In this document: positions 12,425 through 25,228 of the stretch, in pieces
Layout: every line of letters starts with the position of its first letter
Numbering within the stretch: the first letter of the stretch is position 1
DNA from: Phoronis australis
Lineage: Eukaryota > Phoronida > Phoronidae
DNA: 64,000 nt
Assembly (NCBI GenBank): GCA_002633005.1
Contig: NMRA01000029.1
Coordinates: 1,345,796 to 1,409,795, forward strand
Direction: 5' to 3'
Notes under the pieces: model-generated
What the model was told of the DNA's origin: nothing
The model's database searches: none
What the model saw: only the letters and a program-made list of their open reading frames with translations
Translations under genes and position numbers: made by a program

Positions 12425-12735
12425 AAAAAGTTGGCAACATATAGTAGGCAGATTCTTAATCCATGTGTCTGCAAACGTCTAAGTCACATTTAAAAATGTA
12501 CATTTCGAGCCCCGACGGGTTATAAGAGTACGGGCGTAGCCCTATACATCAAGCTCTCGTAATAAAGCACCTCGCCGAACTTACAGCACTGGTCTAGAAT
12601 CAGTAGCCGTGCTCGCTTTAGCTTTCACTGTCTGCACGTTTGTAGTGAGCTGAAAAACCTCATTGGCGATGTTACTGTATAACCGAATTAACACAAGTTT
12701 CACCTGTTTTATCACATCCGTGTTTCGTCGTCTTG

Positions 12736-15700
12736 CTACAGTTCTAAGTGTCGACTGTTAAATTTGAGTGGTCTTTTGAGAAGAGCTGTTAATACTAAAA
12801 CTATGAAAACTGTTTTAGTCGGTTGGAGGCAGAATATATTGAAAAGTAACCCAATGGTGAAAGCAGAAATCCACTGAATACTTTGGTGGTACCCATGCTG
12901 TATTCCGTAAAGTATTGAAAAAATTGACGACAACACGCATACTGCTGCTAGAATGGTCCACGAGATGATAATGGTCCACCAAGGCAACCTGCAACTACTA
13001 CCTTTCTTCCGATACCGATTGACTGAGTCATTGGGTAAAGCTTGTTTAGCCACTGTCGCAGACGACCGAGCATTGGCATTTTTCAATTCACTAGCCTTAA
13101 CCAACTTTAAAGCAACTTCACCGGCACTAATGGACGCCTCAGCCGAAGTCACGGAAAGTTCACTAACAGTAACGGAGTCTAAATAACTACTTGATGACGT
13201 GTCATTGGAGTCATCACATTCATTGGGAAGATATTGTGGGCTGTTGTTAAGGTTCACGTTGCATGTTCTGAAACGGCTGGCACTGGCGTAGACCGTGGCA
13301 TGTGTAGAAGAGTTACCCCAATCACGCAATGCCATAACATGTTCTCTAGTAGAGCTCGTGTCCTCGGTTTGATCTTTGGCGTTTGCATCTCCAGATGACG
13401 CCTCCAGGTCACACGTTTGAGCATCCAACTGATCATAGATTCCCATTTTTTTTCTCGGTTCGGTCAACCGAAACAGAGACACTATTGCCAGTTCAAAAGG
13501 CAAGGCGAACACGCTAGAATTTAACCCAAACAATATCACTGCCCACGCATTAACACGCGTTTCTAGCCTTGTCCAGTCAGCAGCATCGACGTTAACTTCA
13601 AAGCAAGCTATATCGATACACATTGTGACAAGGAGAATCATCCCAGCACAGGACAGCCGCTCCACACAAGTGAAGTGACTTTCTGGCGGTCTACCGAAGA
13701 CGCTGTAGAATATATGTTCATCGCAAAACCCTCGCTTCATATTAATATTATACGTATTGCGGAAACCTCTCATATCATCCCGCGTGGCCGCACAAAGTTC
13801 CCTGGCGGTCAGACCGCCGTCCTTGTCCTCTGCCAGCCAATTATTGCACAAGAAATACCAAATCTGCCTCGAGTGCATGTCCTGTACACACATGCTGTGA
13901 AGATACCAGGCTGGTGCATTACCGGTGTTGTCGTGCCAGATGTGCACTTTGCCCACAACACCCAGGCATTGATTCGTCTTCATTATGAACGCGTGCTCTG
14001 TCCCACGATACATGCTGCTATTTCTATTTATGTTATTTAAGTGGTGTGTAAGACTGACGCCTTTGTTACCCACAAGACAGATGTAGACTCTGGCCGTCGT
14101 GGATGCACCTCGATGCCAACCCGTGAGCACAACTATCAAGTAGCAGTGGTTATATGAATCGTTGCTGTCACACAAATAAACTATTTCATTACACCTTTTG
14201 TAATAATTGTCAAGTCTTCGGGCAAACGGAACCAGGAGGATGAATAGTAACCAAACTACTCCAACGGATAGGGCAACGACGAAATTTTCTCGAATTTTAT
14301 GAATAAAAGAGACTGCATCTGGTATATGCAACGGATTTGGGAGCTTAAACCACCCGGCAGCCACGGATGTCAGATGGTTGCAAATACAGACGATTTTCCT
14401 CCGTGAAGTTCTTTGCGACGGCCAACAACCGTAGTTCGACCATCTGTCTTCATCGGCGTTGAAGTAGTAACAAGCCAAGTAATTAAGTTCGTATTTTAGG
14501 ACCATCACGTCCTTTTTGCCTGATACACATCTTTTGTCGGTGTTGTTGATCATTGGTGTCAACATCACTTTGTATCGACATTTGCCGTGTTCGGTGAACA
14601 AGTTGTGTTCAGAACTTCTTTGCAGCCACACTGTCCAATTATTCGACAACGAAAGGCTATCATTTATGATCGGAACACTATTTATTTGTGTTTCGTCCGT
14701 TGCAACAATTCCAATGGCAAGGTTAAGTTCTTTTGCATTGGGAAATTGGATTATAGCAGCGTCTAGTCTCAGAATTTCTACCGTCCAGTTAATTTTTTTT
14801 GTCCGTGTTGACACGCTCTCTGCATTTGTGCATGCTAATGGAACAGAATACGTGAAAGTGTAACCTGTACGATTTCCTTCGTCGTCTATAAAGTATGTAA
14901 ACTCTGTTACTGGCGTGTTTCCATTCGGTTTCACAGACACGGGCTCCTTCTTGTCGACCAATTGATACTTTACGGAGATGATCCCTGTTGTTATTTTGCC
15001 AGAGTCTGTAGACCAATTGTAAAGATTGTCAGCTATCCATACAGATTTCGAAATGACAGCTGAATTAAAGCCAGGTTGAAAACCGACAATTATGTCATTC
15101 GCTTGAGAAAGTTGCACGGAGCAATATTCAAAGTCAACGGAATTCTCGAGGTCAGCTGGATCCTTCACATCAACATGGATTGCTATCTTGTTGTTGGACA
15201 TCTGAGTTGGCGCTTCTCCTACTACCTTGATCAAAGAAATGCCGTCAGCTATTAAGTCCACAACTTCAGCTATCTTTTTCGTGGCCGCCATAGGTTTGCC
15301 ACTTTTCAGTACTGGATTTTGATCACCGACTTTCAGAGCATTTTGCAAAACGGTGCTGGTCGCGTTCAGAGCTTCAGTCAAGATTTGTAACGTTTCTTCT
15401 CGGTCACGAGCATCGCGCCCTACCTTACTTGTTATAGCCCTTACAATTTTATTCAATACGGTGGCAGCCATGGAGACAGATTCTATCGTCTCTGTGAATG
15501 ATTCTGTAATCCTTGTCAGTGACAGCACGGCCAATTCACTCGCCAGCACCGGTGGTGGAAGTTTATCAAAGACGGAGAGCAACGTGTTACTTCCATTCCG
15601 CAAATCTTCGTTCTGATCTGCCACTTCATGTACCATGCTTGATGTATAACAAATTAAAGACAGAACACGTGCAAAGTTTCCTTCCGACAGCAGCTTTTCT

Positions 15701-16415
15701 ACATTGCCTGTCGTGTGTTGAAGGACGCTTCTTACACAATCAGCAGTGCTTAAATTCCGTTTAATATATGGGAATTCAATGTCTTTTGTAATTGAAGTTC
15801 CGCAACAATCCATAGCCTTAACGCGGATGTAGTTGCTTCTGTTTTGCATAAAAGGAAACCTACCTGTAAACGTGGGCTCTTTCGACTGACCTAAAAATAA
15901 TGCCGGACCGTTGTGTCCAGTCACTGAGTAGAACTCGTAATTCACCCTAGATGCACTAACTACATTTGAGACGAAACGGGTGCATGACACTGTAAACGAA
16001 ACAAATAGTGTTTGCGTTATTTTTGGCTCAATGCTGCACGTGCCGGCGGTCAGAAGATAATTTTTCGCAACAATAGTAAAACTCCTTAGCAACTTTTCAT
16101 GAGGAAAAATATATGCCTTGAATATGTATTGAAGATCAGGCTTGAGAGAATGAGCCACGATTTCCAAGATGTTTTTCTCAGGGCCTGATGTCTGCAATGG
16201 TATCCGTTCGTTGCTTTTCTCCCTAATGCTCGCTGTCCAGTTATAAATGAGAGGTCGCAAGTGTGAACACCTGGTACAAGTCGCAACAAGCACAATCGCA
16301 CGATCTGTGCGAGCGTATTCCCTGCGATCCATAACACAGTTTGTGGCGCAACGTATCTGAACTTCAGGACAGTTTCCTTTCCCATCCACGCCAGGACAAA
16401 CAAACACTGGGGAAG
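12736..16415 (-). CDS. Polycystin-1/REJ-like receptor, main exon, gene 1
   Basis: This single exon of about 1,225 residues begins after a strong acceptor (TCCTTCTTCCTTTCCAG, phase 1) and ends at a stop. It carries the C-terminal core of a polycystin-1/REJ-family receptor. In order (exon residues, approximate): REJ/GAIN-like ectodomain 1-645 with many N-glycosylation sequons; GPS at 645-685 with the paired cysteines and the cleavage tripeptide in CICNHLTSVAAGW; membrane segment 1 near 707-730; PLAT domain 760-905 (LTGWHRGAS, IWHDNTG, WYFLCNNWL); RPPESHFTCVERLSC leading into segment 2 near 920; segment 3 near 952-981; a serine-rich loop; segment 4 near 1140-1170; segment 5 near 1172-1210. It stops just after LLKRPLKF. 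The TRP-like channel domain of polycystin-1 is absent. Upstream FN3, kringle and F5/8C exons are in phase. PLAT domains usually bind lipids or proteins; the ligand here is unknown. Confidence 0.88.
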
Positions 16416-17197
16416 CTGGAAAGGAAGAAGGAAATCTCTGTGTGAGCAGTCATGAGAAAGTGAGTCGAAGGAGCCCAGACATACAGATTCATTAGTAATG
16501 GCCGGTTCGATGGGTAAAAAACTCGTCAATCTATCATTTTACCTGAGTATAGCCTCTCAAAACAAGGACAGCTTTTTAAAGTTGTTTTCCTTATTTTGTG
16601 AGGAACCCTCCCAGAGAAATTAAAATTTTGAAGTCATGCCAATGGGCAGCTTATATGTAGGCGTGAACTCCACAATGTCGGCCCGGTTTTTATTTTCGTG
16701 CTCGACATTATTTTTTAGCTCAATGTCAGCGTCGATTATCCTGTTCTCGAGTACAATCTCATTTACGCAGGTGGATTTCTAGTCAAACTTTGCACTTGAT
16801 GATCCCTAGATAAAACCTATAGTAAAGACTCGAGTTTCTGAGAAAAAATAAGGAATCCAGACTCGAACCTATAACTCCAGTCATGGGCCATCAGGTGTAA
16901 ATTGTAGGATAAGACAGTTGTCCGTGTAAATCATATTGTACTCAGGCACACAATGACAGGGACCTGCCTGGAGGCCGTATAACAAGCAATGGGTTTTTTT
17001 CTGAAGCGACTATTTAAAGTCTATAAATTGACTTGTCATCGCGGTTCTCAGGTAATGAATAAAAAGGATATTTTTTAAAAGATCAGAAGTCAGTTCTCGT
17101 CTGTGTCGGATTTACGCTGGTAAGTCATCTCATTCAAAAGTTTGCTATTTGACAAATTCTGTTTTCACCAATGTTTTATTAAATTTGTACATGTTAC
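16416..17197. other. Intron of gene 1
   Basis: Lies between the last FN3 exon and the REJ exon. No coding signal was found on the minus strand. A weak tRNA-like stretch near 16855-16930 is discussed under rejected items. Confidence 0.6.
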
Positions 17198-17455
17198 CAG
17201 TTCTTATGTATAACGAGGCGCTCGACACGTCTTTAAATACTTCTTTAACTGTGTGCACTGCAACCTGGTACGATGTGTTTGGTTGGAGACCTCGGCAAAT
17301 TCCCTGCAATCCTTCCACCTCATAACTATGAATAGTCCCAGAGCCCATGCACGTGAGGCGGTACTTGTCCTTGCTGCCCTCTGCCTCTTTCCAAGACAGC
17401 TGAATCGAGTCCGTGGTTACTACTCTAACGACGACGCTAGTCACTCTTGCAAGGT
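17198..17455 (-). CDS. Fibronectin III domain exon, gene 1
   Basis: One exon encodes one complete FN3 domain. Seen: VTTDSIQLSWKEAEGSKDKY for the B and C strands, then GLQPNTSYQVAVHTV, the L-x-P-x-T-x-Y-x-V signature, and an end at YIRTG. The acceptor follows TTTTATTTGAAG and the donor is ACTG/GTAACA; both are phase 1. It sits next to the REJ exon and is the most membrane-proximal FN3 of gene 1. Confidence 0.82.
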
Positions 17456-17969
17456 CTTCAAATAAAAATTGAGGAATGTCAAATTCGTGTTAAATGCCTT
17501 CAAGGCTACCTACATGCATGTATACACTACACCGTGAAATCGTTCGAACTCGATTTCGTGAGCGCGGAATAAATATACGTGACTTAACAAAGTATGGAGA
17601 TTGATAGACCTTTTGTCAGATATGAAGCAAGAGGGATTCTTGTCGTCATGGTGCTAACAGGGATATACCTAGACTTTAAACCAATATCTGGCAGCGGAGT
17701 CGAAAAATCAAGTTGACCAGGTCAAATATTGATACCTGTAGCACACTTTTTCAAATAATGTACATTGCAAGACTGAAAGTCCCGTGAAAGGTAACCTCCC
17801 TACTTCATTTTGATTAAAACAACGGATGTTAACGCGTTAGTCGAGTTGAAGCTATTAAGCCCAAATATCGCCAAACTCCTATATGCCAAATACATGTATT
17901 TTCAAAATTAATTGCATTTGATGTGAATTTCTGGTTTTATTTTTGGTCGTGCGCCGTAATGAATGAGAC

Positions 17970-18060
17970 CTGATTCGTGCGTTATGGGTACTCATGCAAC
18001 TGATTCGGGCATTATGGGTACACACGCAACTGATTCGTGCTTTATGGGTACTCATGCAAC
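17970..18060. repeat. Three tandem 30-bp repeats
   Basis: The unit TGATTCGTGC-TTATGGGTAC-TCATGCAAC occurs three times with a period of 30 bp and a few substitutions. It lies in a gene 1 intron just before the MITE at 18126. Confidence 0.9.
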
Positions 18061-18125
18061 TGTCACCATTTGTAGAAAAGTGACGAAAAAAAAGCCGAAA
18101 GTTACGAAATGCACATGGGTGTGTT

Positions 18126-18667
18126 CATTACGGCGTTTTCCCGTTGCTCTCAACTTGTTCGATTCTATAGCCCAACAACAAGTTGGGAAGTTTACCCCGG
18201 TAGCCAATATCATAAATGACTGATTAACTCCATTCTGACATTCATGGTTGGAGGGTCAGCTCTCTTTTGTTCAATAGTTGCTCTAATCTTCAATAAGATC
18301 GCACATGTATCTAGCCTGACTGGGCTCTTCTGTTAAAAATAAAAGTTACGTTATTACATAGTTAGACATAAACCAATAGAATTTCTGAAATCTTCGTCAA
18401 ATGGTGATAACATTTAGTTTTTGAATCGCCAAAATCGCCCAACTGGAACCGAAGTTACAACAATCTATTCTTTCCGAATACACCAATTCACTTTGAGTTT
18501 GACTGTGTTCACACGTGGTCTGTAATAAGCCCGGTAGATAATTGACCTGCTGGTTGTCATACCAGACAAAAGAGTGTGCTTGGTAGTTAACAAAGAAGCT
18601 AGATGTTATCACACGCTCAGAACCCCCTACTTCTTGTAAAGCTACTCAACTGGAAAACGCTGCCATG
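18126..18667 (+). mobile_element. 542-bp TIR element (family A), copy 1
   Basis: One of three copies in the window (others at 41530-41962 and 58490-59032). The left end CATTACGGCGTTTTCCCGTTG and the reverse complement of the right end, CATGGCAGCGTTTTCCAGTTG, form imperfect terminal inverted repeats of about 21 bp. Length matches copy 3 (543 bp). No long open frame is present, so this is a non-autonomous DNA transposon. Superfamily is not assigned because no clear target duplication could be read. Confidence 0.8.
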
Positions 18668-20848
18668 TTAGGGATCTGTTTTGAATGACAAAATTATTCG
18701 TGTGCTCGCACTTGGTGATAGTAAGAAAAAGTAATTTTAAGCGTTGAAAGGCGGGTTCTAGTGAAAATGATATTGGTATACCACAGAGTGAAACCTTGTA
18801 ACTGCCTACGGTCTTGGGAACTTTACCTTCCAACAAAGGGAATATGCTGACGACTTGTAATCCTTTACATTAGAGTTAACGCACAGGAAGACGACGACTA
18901 CTGAATCGCTCTGAAATTTGCCCGCTACTTGGGAGACCAGTTACTGAACTCTGTTTGACCAGCGCCTTTTTAGCCGCACTGGCAAGTGCCTAAGCATATC
19001 CCTGCTGCTAACCAGAAACTTCACAGCGAGCGACACTGTGCTGGTTTTCCCGGTGCAGAGCTAAAAGCCTTATCCACAGTTGTACAACAAAGTGACGATT
19101 TTGTCACACTTTTCTGCCAAGTCTGCACATTAACGGTAATTATAGCAAATTCCTGAAAGTATTCCACAGTTACACTGACTGTAACTGCAGCTGTAATGCC
19201 ACGAGAACATATGCCTTTACAGCAATCGTATAATTATTACTTTCGAAAATAAACTAGACGGAATTCGACACAGCTCTCTGGGAACTGCCAAATTTAGATC
19301 AGAATTTTCACCTAGTTCGGAAGAGATTTTGTCACAATAAACTAGTTTTCTTCCCCAATTTTAGGCAGTATTTAGTGTGACGTCACTGCGGCTTGCCGTT
19401 AATTGTTTATGTTTCTGCAATTGCAAGACAAAGAACTTGGAGCAATGCAGAACCTGCCGATTTCATTGACAATTACTCAGATTTGTCGAATTTGATTCCA
19501 ATCCGTGGTTTTAGGCAACGCAACTGACCAATTTCGACTTTGCACAGTTTATTTTCAAGTATACCACAAGGTAAAGAAAAGCGTTCTTGGTCCTTGTTTC
19601 TATTCATTTTGAGACATGCGCTCTCCAAAAAATCATCTAACGCCCGCTTCCATGAATTTAAGCAATGAGGGCATGGTGTCTTTTTGAAAAGTTTCGCAAA
19701 GACACGTAACATCTGAAAGCAACCTTAAAACACCCTGATTGCCAAGCGTTGAGTTAAAATGCACCCTACATCATATTTATTCTTCCCAGGTGGATTTTCT
19801 TTTTTGAAAAAGTGAGCAACTCAAAGGTTAGCGCACCACCAAATAGCTTTCCAAAAACACAGACCAGATTCAAATATGTCTTTTTAGCTAACTGTCAACG
19901 CAATATTACTGGCAGATCAAAGATATCGAGTGCGGGACAACAACGACGTTCTAAGGCAACGTGTTTGGTCCTTCACGAACTAAACGGCGTGAAGTTTATT
20001 GGCCCTACCCAGTCTGCATATGAATAAGTGCAATTCATGGATATTTTCAATTCGGGGTCATACAACTTATTGTGAGTTTGCTAAGAACTTATAATGAACA
20101 ACGGCAATACAGTGTACAGTAAATGTCCTTAGTAAAAGTCGACTATCATTTCACTGTTTACAGAGCATGCATAGGTGAGTGTAGGCAAAATATGGAGGGA
20201 TCGGATGGGAAGCCAGTTGCACCACAATGCACAAGAGAATAGTTACAAACAGTAGGTCACCATAGACACTCGTCGACAGAGCTTTGTGTGGGCGAATAGT
20301 GAGGCTGGTGCTGTAGTTTTCTCTTTGGCTATTCCAGGTAATAAGCCCAGCATTACCATCTAGGGCACCAGTCTCTGAACTGTGCCTCAATACATTACTG
20401 CTGTGTTTTCTCCTCAATTGAGATTCAAATGATTCCTACCTGTTCACTCATTGTTTTACCTGCACTCTCCTGCAACAAGTTTGTATCCAATATTGTGTTC
20501 CGCCATGAATGACTTTTTTATTGAGGATATTTATGGATTGTTGATTCTGACATGGCCATGGACTAAAGTCATTACAGTGTAACTTTGGCTTCCGTCTACA
20601 CACGCTACCGCTGAACTGTTTTCCATTAAAAATTTGAGAGGGGAATGAGCAAACAGAAATTTGGTTTGTGGCGCCGGTGACGCAAGCGACTGTCCAGCGG
20701 CATGTACTGTACATGTATGCAATGGGGCTGCATGACATCACCCATGACTTGTTTGCTAACAGTTATTCAAATCAAAAACATGGGCCCTCGTCTTCTTAAG
20801 CACCATGTTTCCAATGATATGGAGTCATCCACGACATCGTACGCTTAC
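18668..20848. other. Intron of gene 1
   Basis: Between the two FN3 exons. No convincing coding exon or repeat was found; short open frames here show no domain resemblance. Confidence 0.5.
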
Positions 20849-21100
20849 CAGTCTTGATGGCAATGACTTTGCGAGCAGGTCGGAAGTGTCCGTGGATCGT
20901 CGACAGGGTTATGTTGTTACTAGTGCCTGGTATCAAATCACTGAAAGTAAATTTCCTGGCCAAGGGGTCCAAATTGTAAACTCCGTCAGGGTATTCCAGC
21001 TGATAACCCTCCCTGATAGCATTGCGCGGTTCAGTCCACGTGAGTACAATGCGACCATCGCGGCGTTTGTATGGACGGATACGTCGAACTGGTTGGATTG
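20849..21100 (-). CDS. Fibronectin III domain exon, gene 1
   Basis: One FN3 domain in one exon: IQPVRRIRPYKRRDGRIVLTW, then EPRNAIREGYQLEYP, DLIPGTSNNITLSTI and a C-terminal VIAIKTG. The acceptor is TTTGTCGTTTTCAG and the donor ACTG/GTAAGC, both good matches to consensus and both phase 1. It precedes the FN3 exon at 17198 and follows the kringle exon at 24660. It resembles the FN3 exon at 51105-51350, which holds the same position directly after the kringle in gene 2 (both have a Y-x-V/N-I-T/R-L/I-S-T-x-H-x-H-F-x-P block). Confidence 0.85.
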
Positions 21101-22381
21101 CTGAAAACGACAAAGGTTTAGAAATTAGCATGACTGCTTTGGTCAATCTTTTGCTTTTTGACAATGTTACTCGTATTAAGCGATTCCTTAGGAAAGAAAC
21201 GTAATTCTTCTCCGAAATTCTTATATTTTGAAAAAGAGTAACTTACGGTATGTGAGGAAAAAATAAGTTCTTACATGAAACTTCAAAGTTTTTAACACTT
21301 CATTTTATTTAAAGTAAAATTTTCCGAATAATTTACGTTTCACCGAAAAAATGCAAAACACGTAAAACAAAACAAGTACTGCTCTAAGAAATGTTGTTTT
21401 CCTCCGAAATGTACAGTACGTGTTCAACATACGTCACTCAAAGCTAAATTTTGCTGGCTTAAAACAAAAATTGATTGAAACCTTTTGCGCTCATAAAGCG
21501 ACTCAAAATGTCTCGGATTTTAATGCATTTCATAAAAAAATTCACTTAAAATTGCAAATTCGAGAAAACGATCTACAATTTTGAAGTAATTATTGTTACC
21601 TACATGTACCAGCGGCCTGATTATGTTTGAAAACTGGGCTCTTAAGTATAACTTTGCCGCCGATAGGTACATGTACAGTGCACTGTGTGACGGAGCCAGC
21701 TATAAACATTCATTTCACAATCTACAGTTTGTAGGAAAAAATTCCGTTGATGAGAAAAGGACTTTGTTTAAATCAGGTTCCCCGCGCGGATGGCATATGC
21801 ACGCAATTACGGGAACAACTCACTACTCCGAAGGTTCACTGCTCCGAAGATAATAAAAATATCGGACTGTGATCGTTATATTTTTGTGTGTAAAAAATAA
21901 ACGATACTTCAATCTAATACACTTTGGTTTCCTTCGCAGTCTTGTGAAGTTGGCCTCCAAATCCTGTCGTAATGAATTCAAAAAATGAGTTCGTACTTAC
22001 ATTTCAAAAAGAACATGACCTAGAAATATTAATGAACCATCATCCACGATACGTTCACCAAATCCATTCTCCGCTCGCACCATTTCGCAGCACGACAGGA
22101 AAATTTATCCGCTGCACCTAAACCTCACGCACAGAACTGGAAACGGGTTAAAACTTCCTGCAGTAGCCTACCCTGTCTCTGCCAATCCTCGATCAATGGA
22201 AACTGGTACAATACCTCCAAGAGTATCCAAAATGTCCTTGTGTCTCAAAAAATGATTTTATTAATGCAACTTAAAAAAATTAATTGCCTTTAGTATACAT
22301 TTTGCTAATAAACAATCAAAAAAGTTTTGAAATATATTTTTCTATTATCGGTGTGGTACGCCTTGTTTTTACAAGTACGAT

Positions 22382-23463
22382 ACTGAGGAGTATTGAGGAA
22401 AGCCTTTTTCAGACATGAAATGTTGCGTTTGTGGAGGCTGTAGTCACAGCAACTTAACTGAGAAGGTCTTTGTGTTTAAAAATTCCCAAATGCGTGAAAG
22501 TTGCACAGAAACGGCATTGGTTGGTTCGCCGCACGATAGTGTGGAATGTCAGAGTGCAATAGCGACTCAGTTGTGAGCCACACTTTGTTCGCCACATTTT
22601 AAGGAATCGTGTTTCGACCAGACACAAAGACGGCGTTAAAATGATGGACTCGCCACCTTATTACTGTATTTGCATATTTTATACATAACAAGCAAACTGC
22701 TTCCATTCTGTGGCGAGTGATGCCTGGTCCTCTACCCTGGTCCAGATCGAGTGCTACGACACGTATGTTTAGACATTGCGTTTAAATCGTGCTCATTCCA
22801 TCATGGCAATAGTGAATACGAGTGACCCGGGTTTACTGTGGCCTTTGTCAGTGATNNNNNNNNNNNNNNNNNNNNNNNNNNNNNNNNNNNNNNNNNNNNN
22901 NNNNNNNNNNNNNNNNNNNNNNNNNNNNNNNNNNNNNNNNNNNNNNNNNNNNNNNNNNNNNNNNNNNNNNNNNNNNNNNNNNNNNNNNNACTGAGGAGTA
23001 TTGAGGAAAGCCTTTTTCAGACATGAAATGTTGCGTTTGTGGAGGCTGTAGTCACAGCAACTTAACTGAGAAGGTCTTTGTGTTTAAAAATTCCCAAATG
23101 CGTGAAAGTTGCACAGAAACGGCATTGGTTGGTTCGCCGCACGATAGTGTGGAATGTCAGAGTGCAATAGCGATTCAGTTGTGAGCCACACTTTGTTCGC
23201 CACATTTTAAGGAATCGTGTTTCGACCAGACACAAAGACGGCGTTAAAATGAAGGACTCGCCACCTTATTACTGTATTTGCATATTTTATACATAACAAG
23301 CAAACTGCTTCCATTCTGTGGCGAGTGATGCCTGGTCCTCTACCCTGGTCCAGATCGAGTGCTACGACACGTAGGTATAGACATTGTGTTTAAACCGTGC
23401 TCATTCCATCATGGCAATAGTGAATACGAGTGACCCGGGTTTACTGTGGCCTTTGTCAGTGAT
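22382..23463. repeat. 474-bp duplication flanking a 134-N gap
   Basis: Bases 22382-22855 end exactly where the N run begins, and a near-identical 22990-23463 starts exactly where it ends. Equal length and a few substitutions point to two allelic contig ends placed either side of a gap rather than a biological repeat. Confidence 0.88.
22415..22650 (+). pseudogene. THAP-like coding remnant
   Basis: The frame begins MKCCVCGGCSHSN, runs to VFVFKNSQMRESC, and after a stop at about 22575 continues in the same frame as LCSPHFKESCFD. The order C-x2-C ... C-x2-H-F with a flanking S and a following FD is the THAP zinc-finger pattern. The internal stop and poor central helix mean it is not functional as written. 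The same remnant recurs at about 23023-23258 in the duplicated contig end. It belongs to the family B transposon. Confidence 0.5.
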
Positions 23464-24659
23464 TAAGTATATATTTTGTGAATATTGATCACCTCTTGGT
23501 TCAGTTGATTGTGGCTCACATATGTCTGCACGTCTAACATTTCATCACGGCCTCAAAACCAACGGAAGTTCGTTAAGTGGGGAATCGAATTTATCGTCTG
23601 ATTCTTCAAATACTTGAGTGTGATGCCCATGTCAACCCTCTCCTCTCTATCTCTTGCTCAAACCTGTCATCGTCTGCTGATCTGCTATGATCCCGCCATT
23701 GCAATAATTGTCAAGTGACCAAACGCCTTCCAACCATTACATCATTTGGCGGGAAATTTAGAAATAAATAATATTTCTTCAAAATTAAAAAATCGTGGCT
23801 ATTTGGCACAAAAAGTAATTATTTAGTTGGAATGTATAGTACTTATTTCATATTAGCTAACTGAAACCTCAAAAACTAAGAAAATGCATGACGGGAGCTC
23901 TTTAATTTTGCTTGCCAGATTCACCTCATTGGCAGACATTGAAAGAAGTGAACTTTCGAAACAGTGAATCTTCGGAGCAGTTAACTTTTGAAGTTGTGTA
24001 TCTTCGGGTCAGTGAAGTGAATGAAACTAACGAGAGCATCAATTATAGACATAGAATGCAAGTTATTAGTTACGGGTCATGAAAATACTGACATACTTTT
24101 GGGTTACAGACATGTTAACGGAAAAATATGAATAGGTAAAACAGGAAAAAAAAACTAACTAACTAGGTGCATGTACGGAATACGTGTGGAAAAGTTAAAA
24201 ATAATGACACAAATCGCAGTCGAATCCTTTTGCATAGCCATAACATGGGACATCGACGGAAACGTCGCAGGACACTACGGTGGAAGATTGGAAATTTATT
24301 TACTAAAATATAATGAATTCAACATTTCACGTCTCCACTTGTTCAAAGTTTGCTTGCAATAATGGGCGATTCCATCTTGTTAAAAGACCTGGCGGCTTTT
24401 GCCCAAAGTCGCCTTCGCCGCTGACTGGAACGTTATTTTCAGTGTTTTCACCAACTATCCGAATATCTTTAGTATGTTGCAATTTTACTTAAATATGAAT
24501 GTTCGTTGTTGTATGTTTACTCAATGTATCCACCATGTCAATCACGCTTATCAAACCCGGTTCCAGATCATGACAGGTATTGGTGGCCTCTTTAGAAAAT
24601 GTTTTATACCTAAAAACTGTTGAAATCACGTACACCTTGGTCTTTAAGACTTTGCTTAC

Positions 24660-24908
24660 GTTCACAAGGCTTGACACTGCACCTTTCGAGCTGTGTGTGT
24701 GCCCCAAGGTCTACGTAACACCAAACTCCACTAACTTTATTACCCTCTTCCGGATGACGTCGGCAGTAGTTCTTACTTCTTTGTACATCTGGTTTAACTG
24801 CTTTATCGGTTACAGACTTCCACCATTGACAAGGATTGCCCAGATGGTCTTCTCCGGTGAATCCTTCGTAGTAGTTGTCTGTCGGTCCATAGCAGACGTG
24901 GAAATTTG
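24660..24908 (-). CDS. Kringle domain exon, gene 1
   Basis: One exon encodes one complete kringle, a triple-disulfide extracellular module for protein binding. All six cysteines are present in the right order: FHVCYG, NPCQWW, NYCRR, VWCYV, ERCSV and KPCE, along with the NYCR and W-CY core. The acceptor follows TTTCTGATTCAG and the donor is GAAC/GTAAGC, both phase 1. The exon joins the F5/8C pair upstream (25229 and 26598) to the first FN3 exon at 20849. A homologous kringle at 51880 holds the same position in gene 2. Confidence 0.9.
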
Positions 24909-25228
24909 CTGAATCAGAAATCGTTAGGGGATGTTTAAAATTCAGCAAAATACTGTTTACGCTACTTAAATGGGGCATGATTCGTCAGACGCACAAGAGT
25001 TCTTTGAACAGACAAAAGCAACCTGGATATGTTCTTCGTTAACCTTGCCCAGCATTTACAAACGTGTGTTCGATCTAGTGAAGTGTTTTCTTTTTTGACA
25101 CGCCAACGGGTGTCTATTACTCTCCTACTTTATGATGTATTTCTTCAATATTAGATGAGAGATAGATTTGTAATGTCTCCGGATTATATGTAAAATCATT
25201 TAACTACAGGAATTGCAAAACGACGTAC

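Larger units (their letters stand above)
21805..24012. mobile_element. Transposon with CACTACTCCGAA-type inverted ends (family B, copy 1)
   Basis: The left end has two units of the form TTCACTNCTCCGAAG (21813-21850). The right end (23940-24012) has several units of the reverse complement, TTCGGAGCAGTTAAC-like. A second element with the same ends is at 30190-31405, and an inner block around CTACCCTGTC-CTGCCA is shared by both (22170 and 31228). The interior contains THAP-like coding remnants and the 134-N gap. This suggests a DNA transposon family with a THAP-containing transposase, now decayed. It lies in the intron between the FN3 and kringle exons of gene 1. Confidence 0.55.

Noticed and set aside
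13675-15764. Plus-strand open frames opposite the gene 1 main exon
   Set aside because: They are antisense shadows of a long, clearly homologous minus-strand frame and show no domain of their own. The same holds for plus-strand frames at 35808-36847.
16855-16930. tRNA-like stretch with GGTTCGAGTC on the minus strand
   Set aside because: A B-box-like match exists, but no convincing A box or stems could be drawn, so it was not annotated.
17900-18100. CRISPR-like array
   Set aside because: The 30-bp units are directly adjacent with no spacers, and the genome is animal, so it is a minisatellite.
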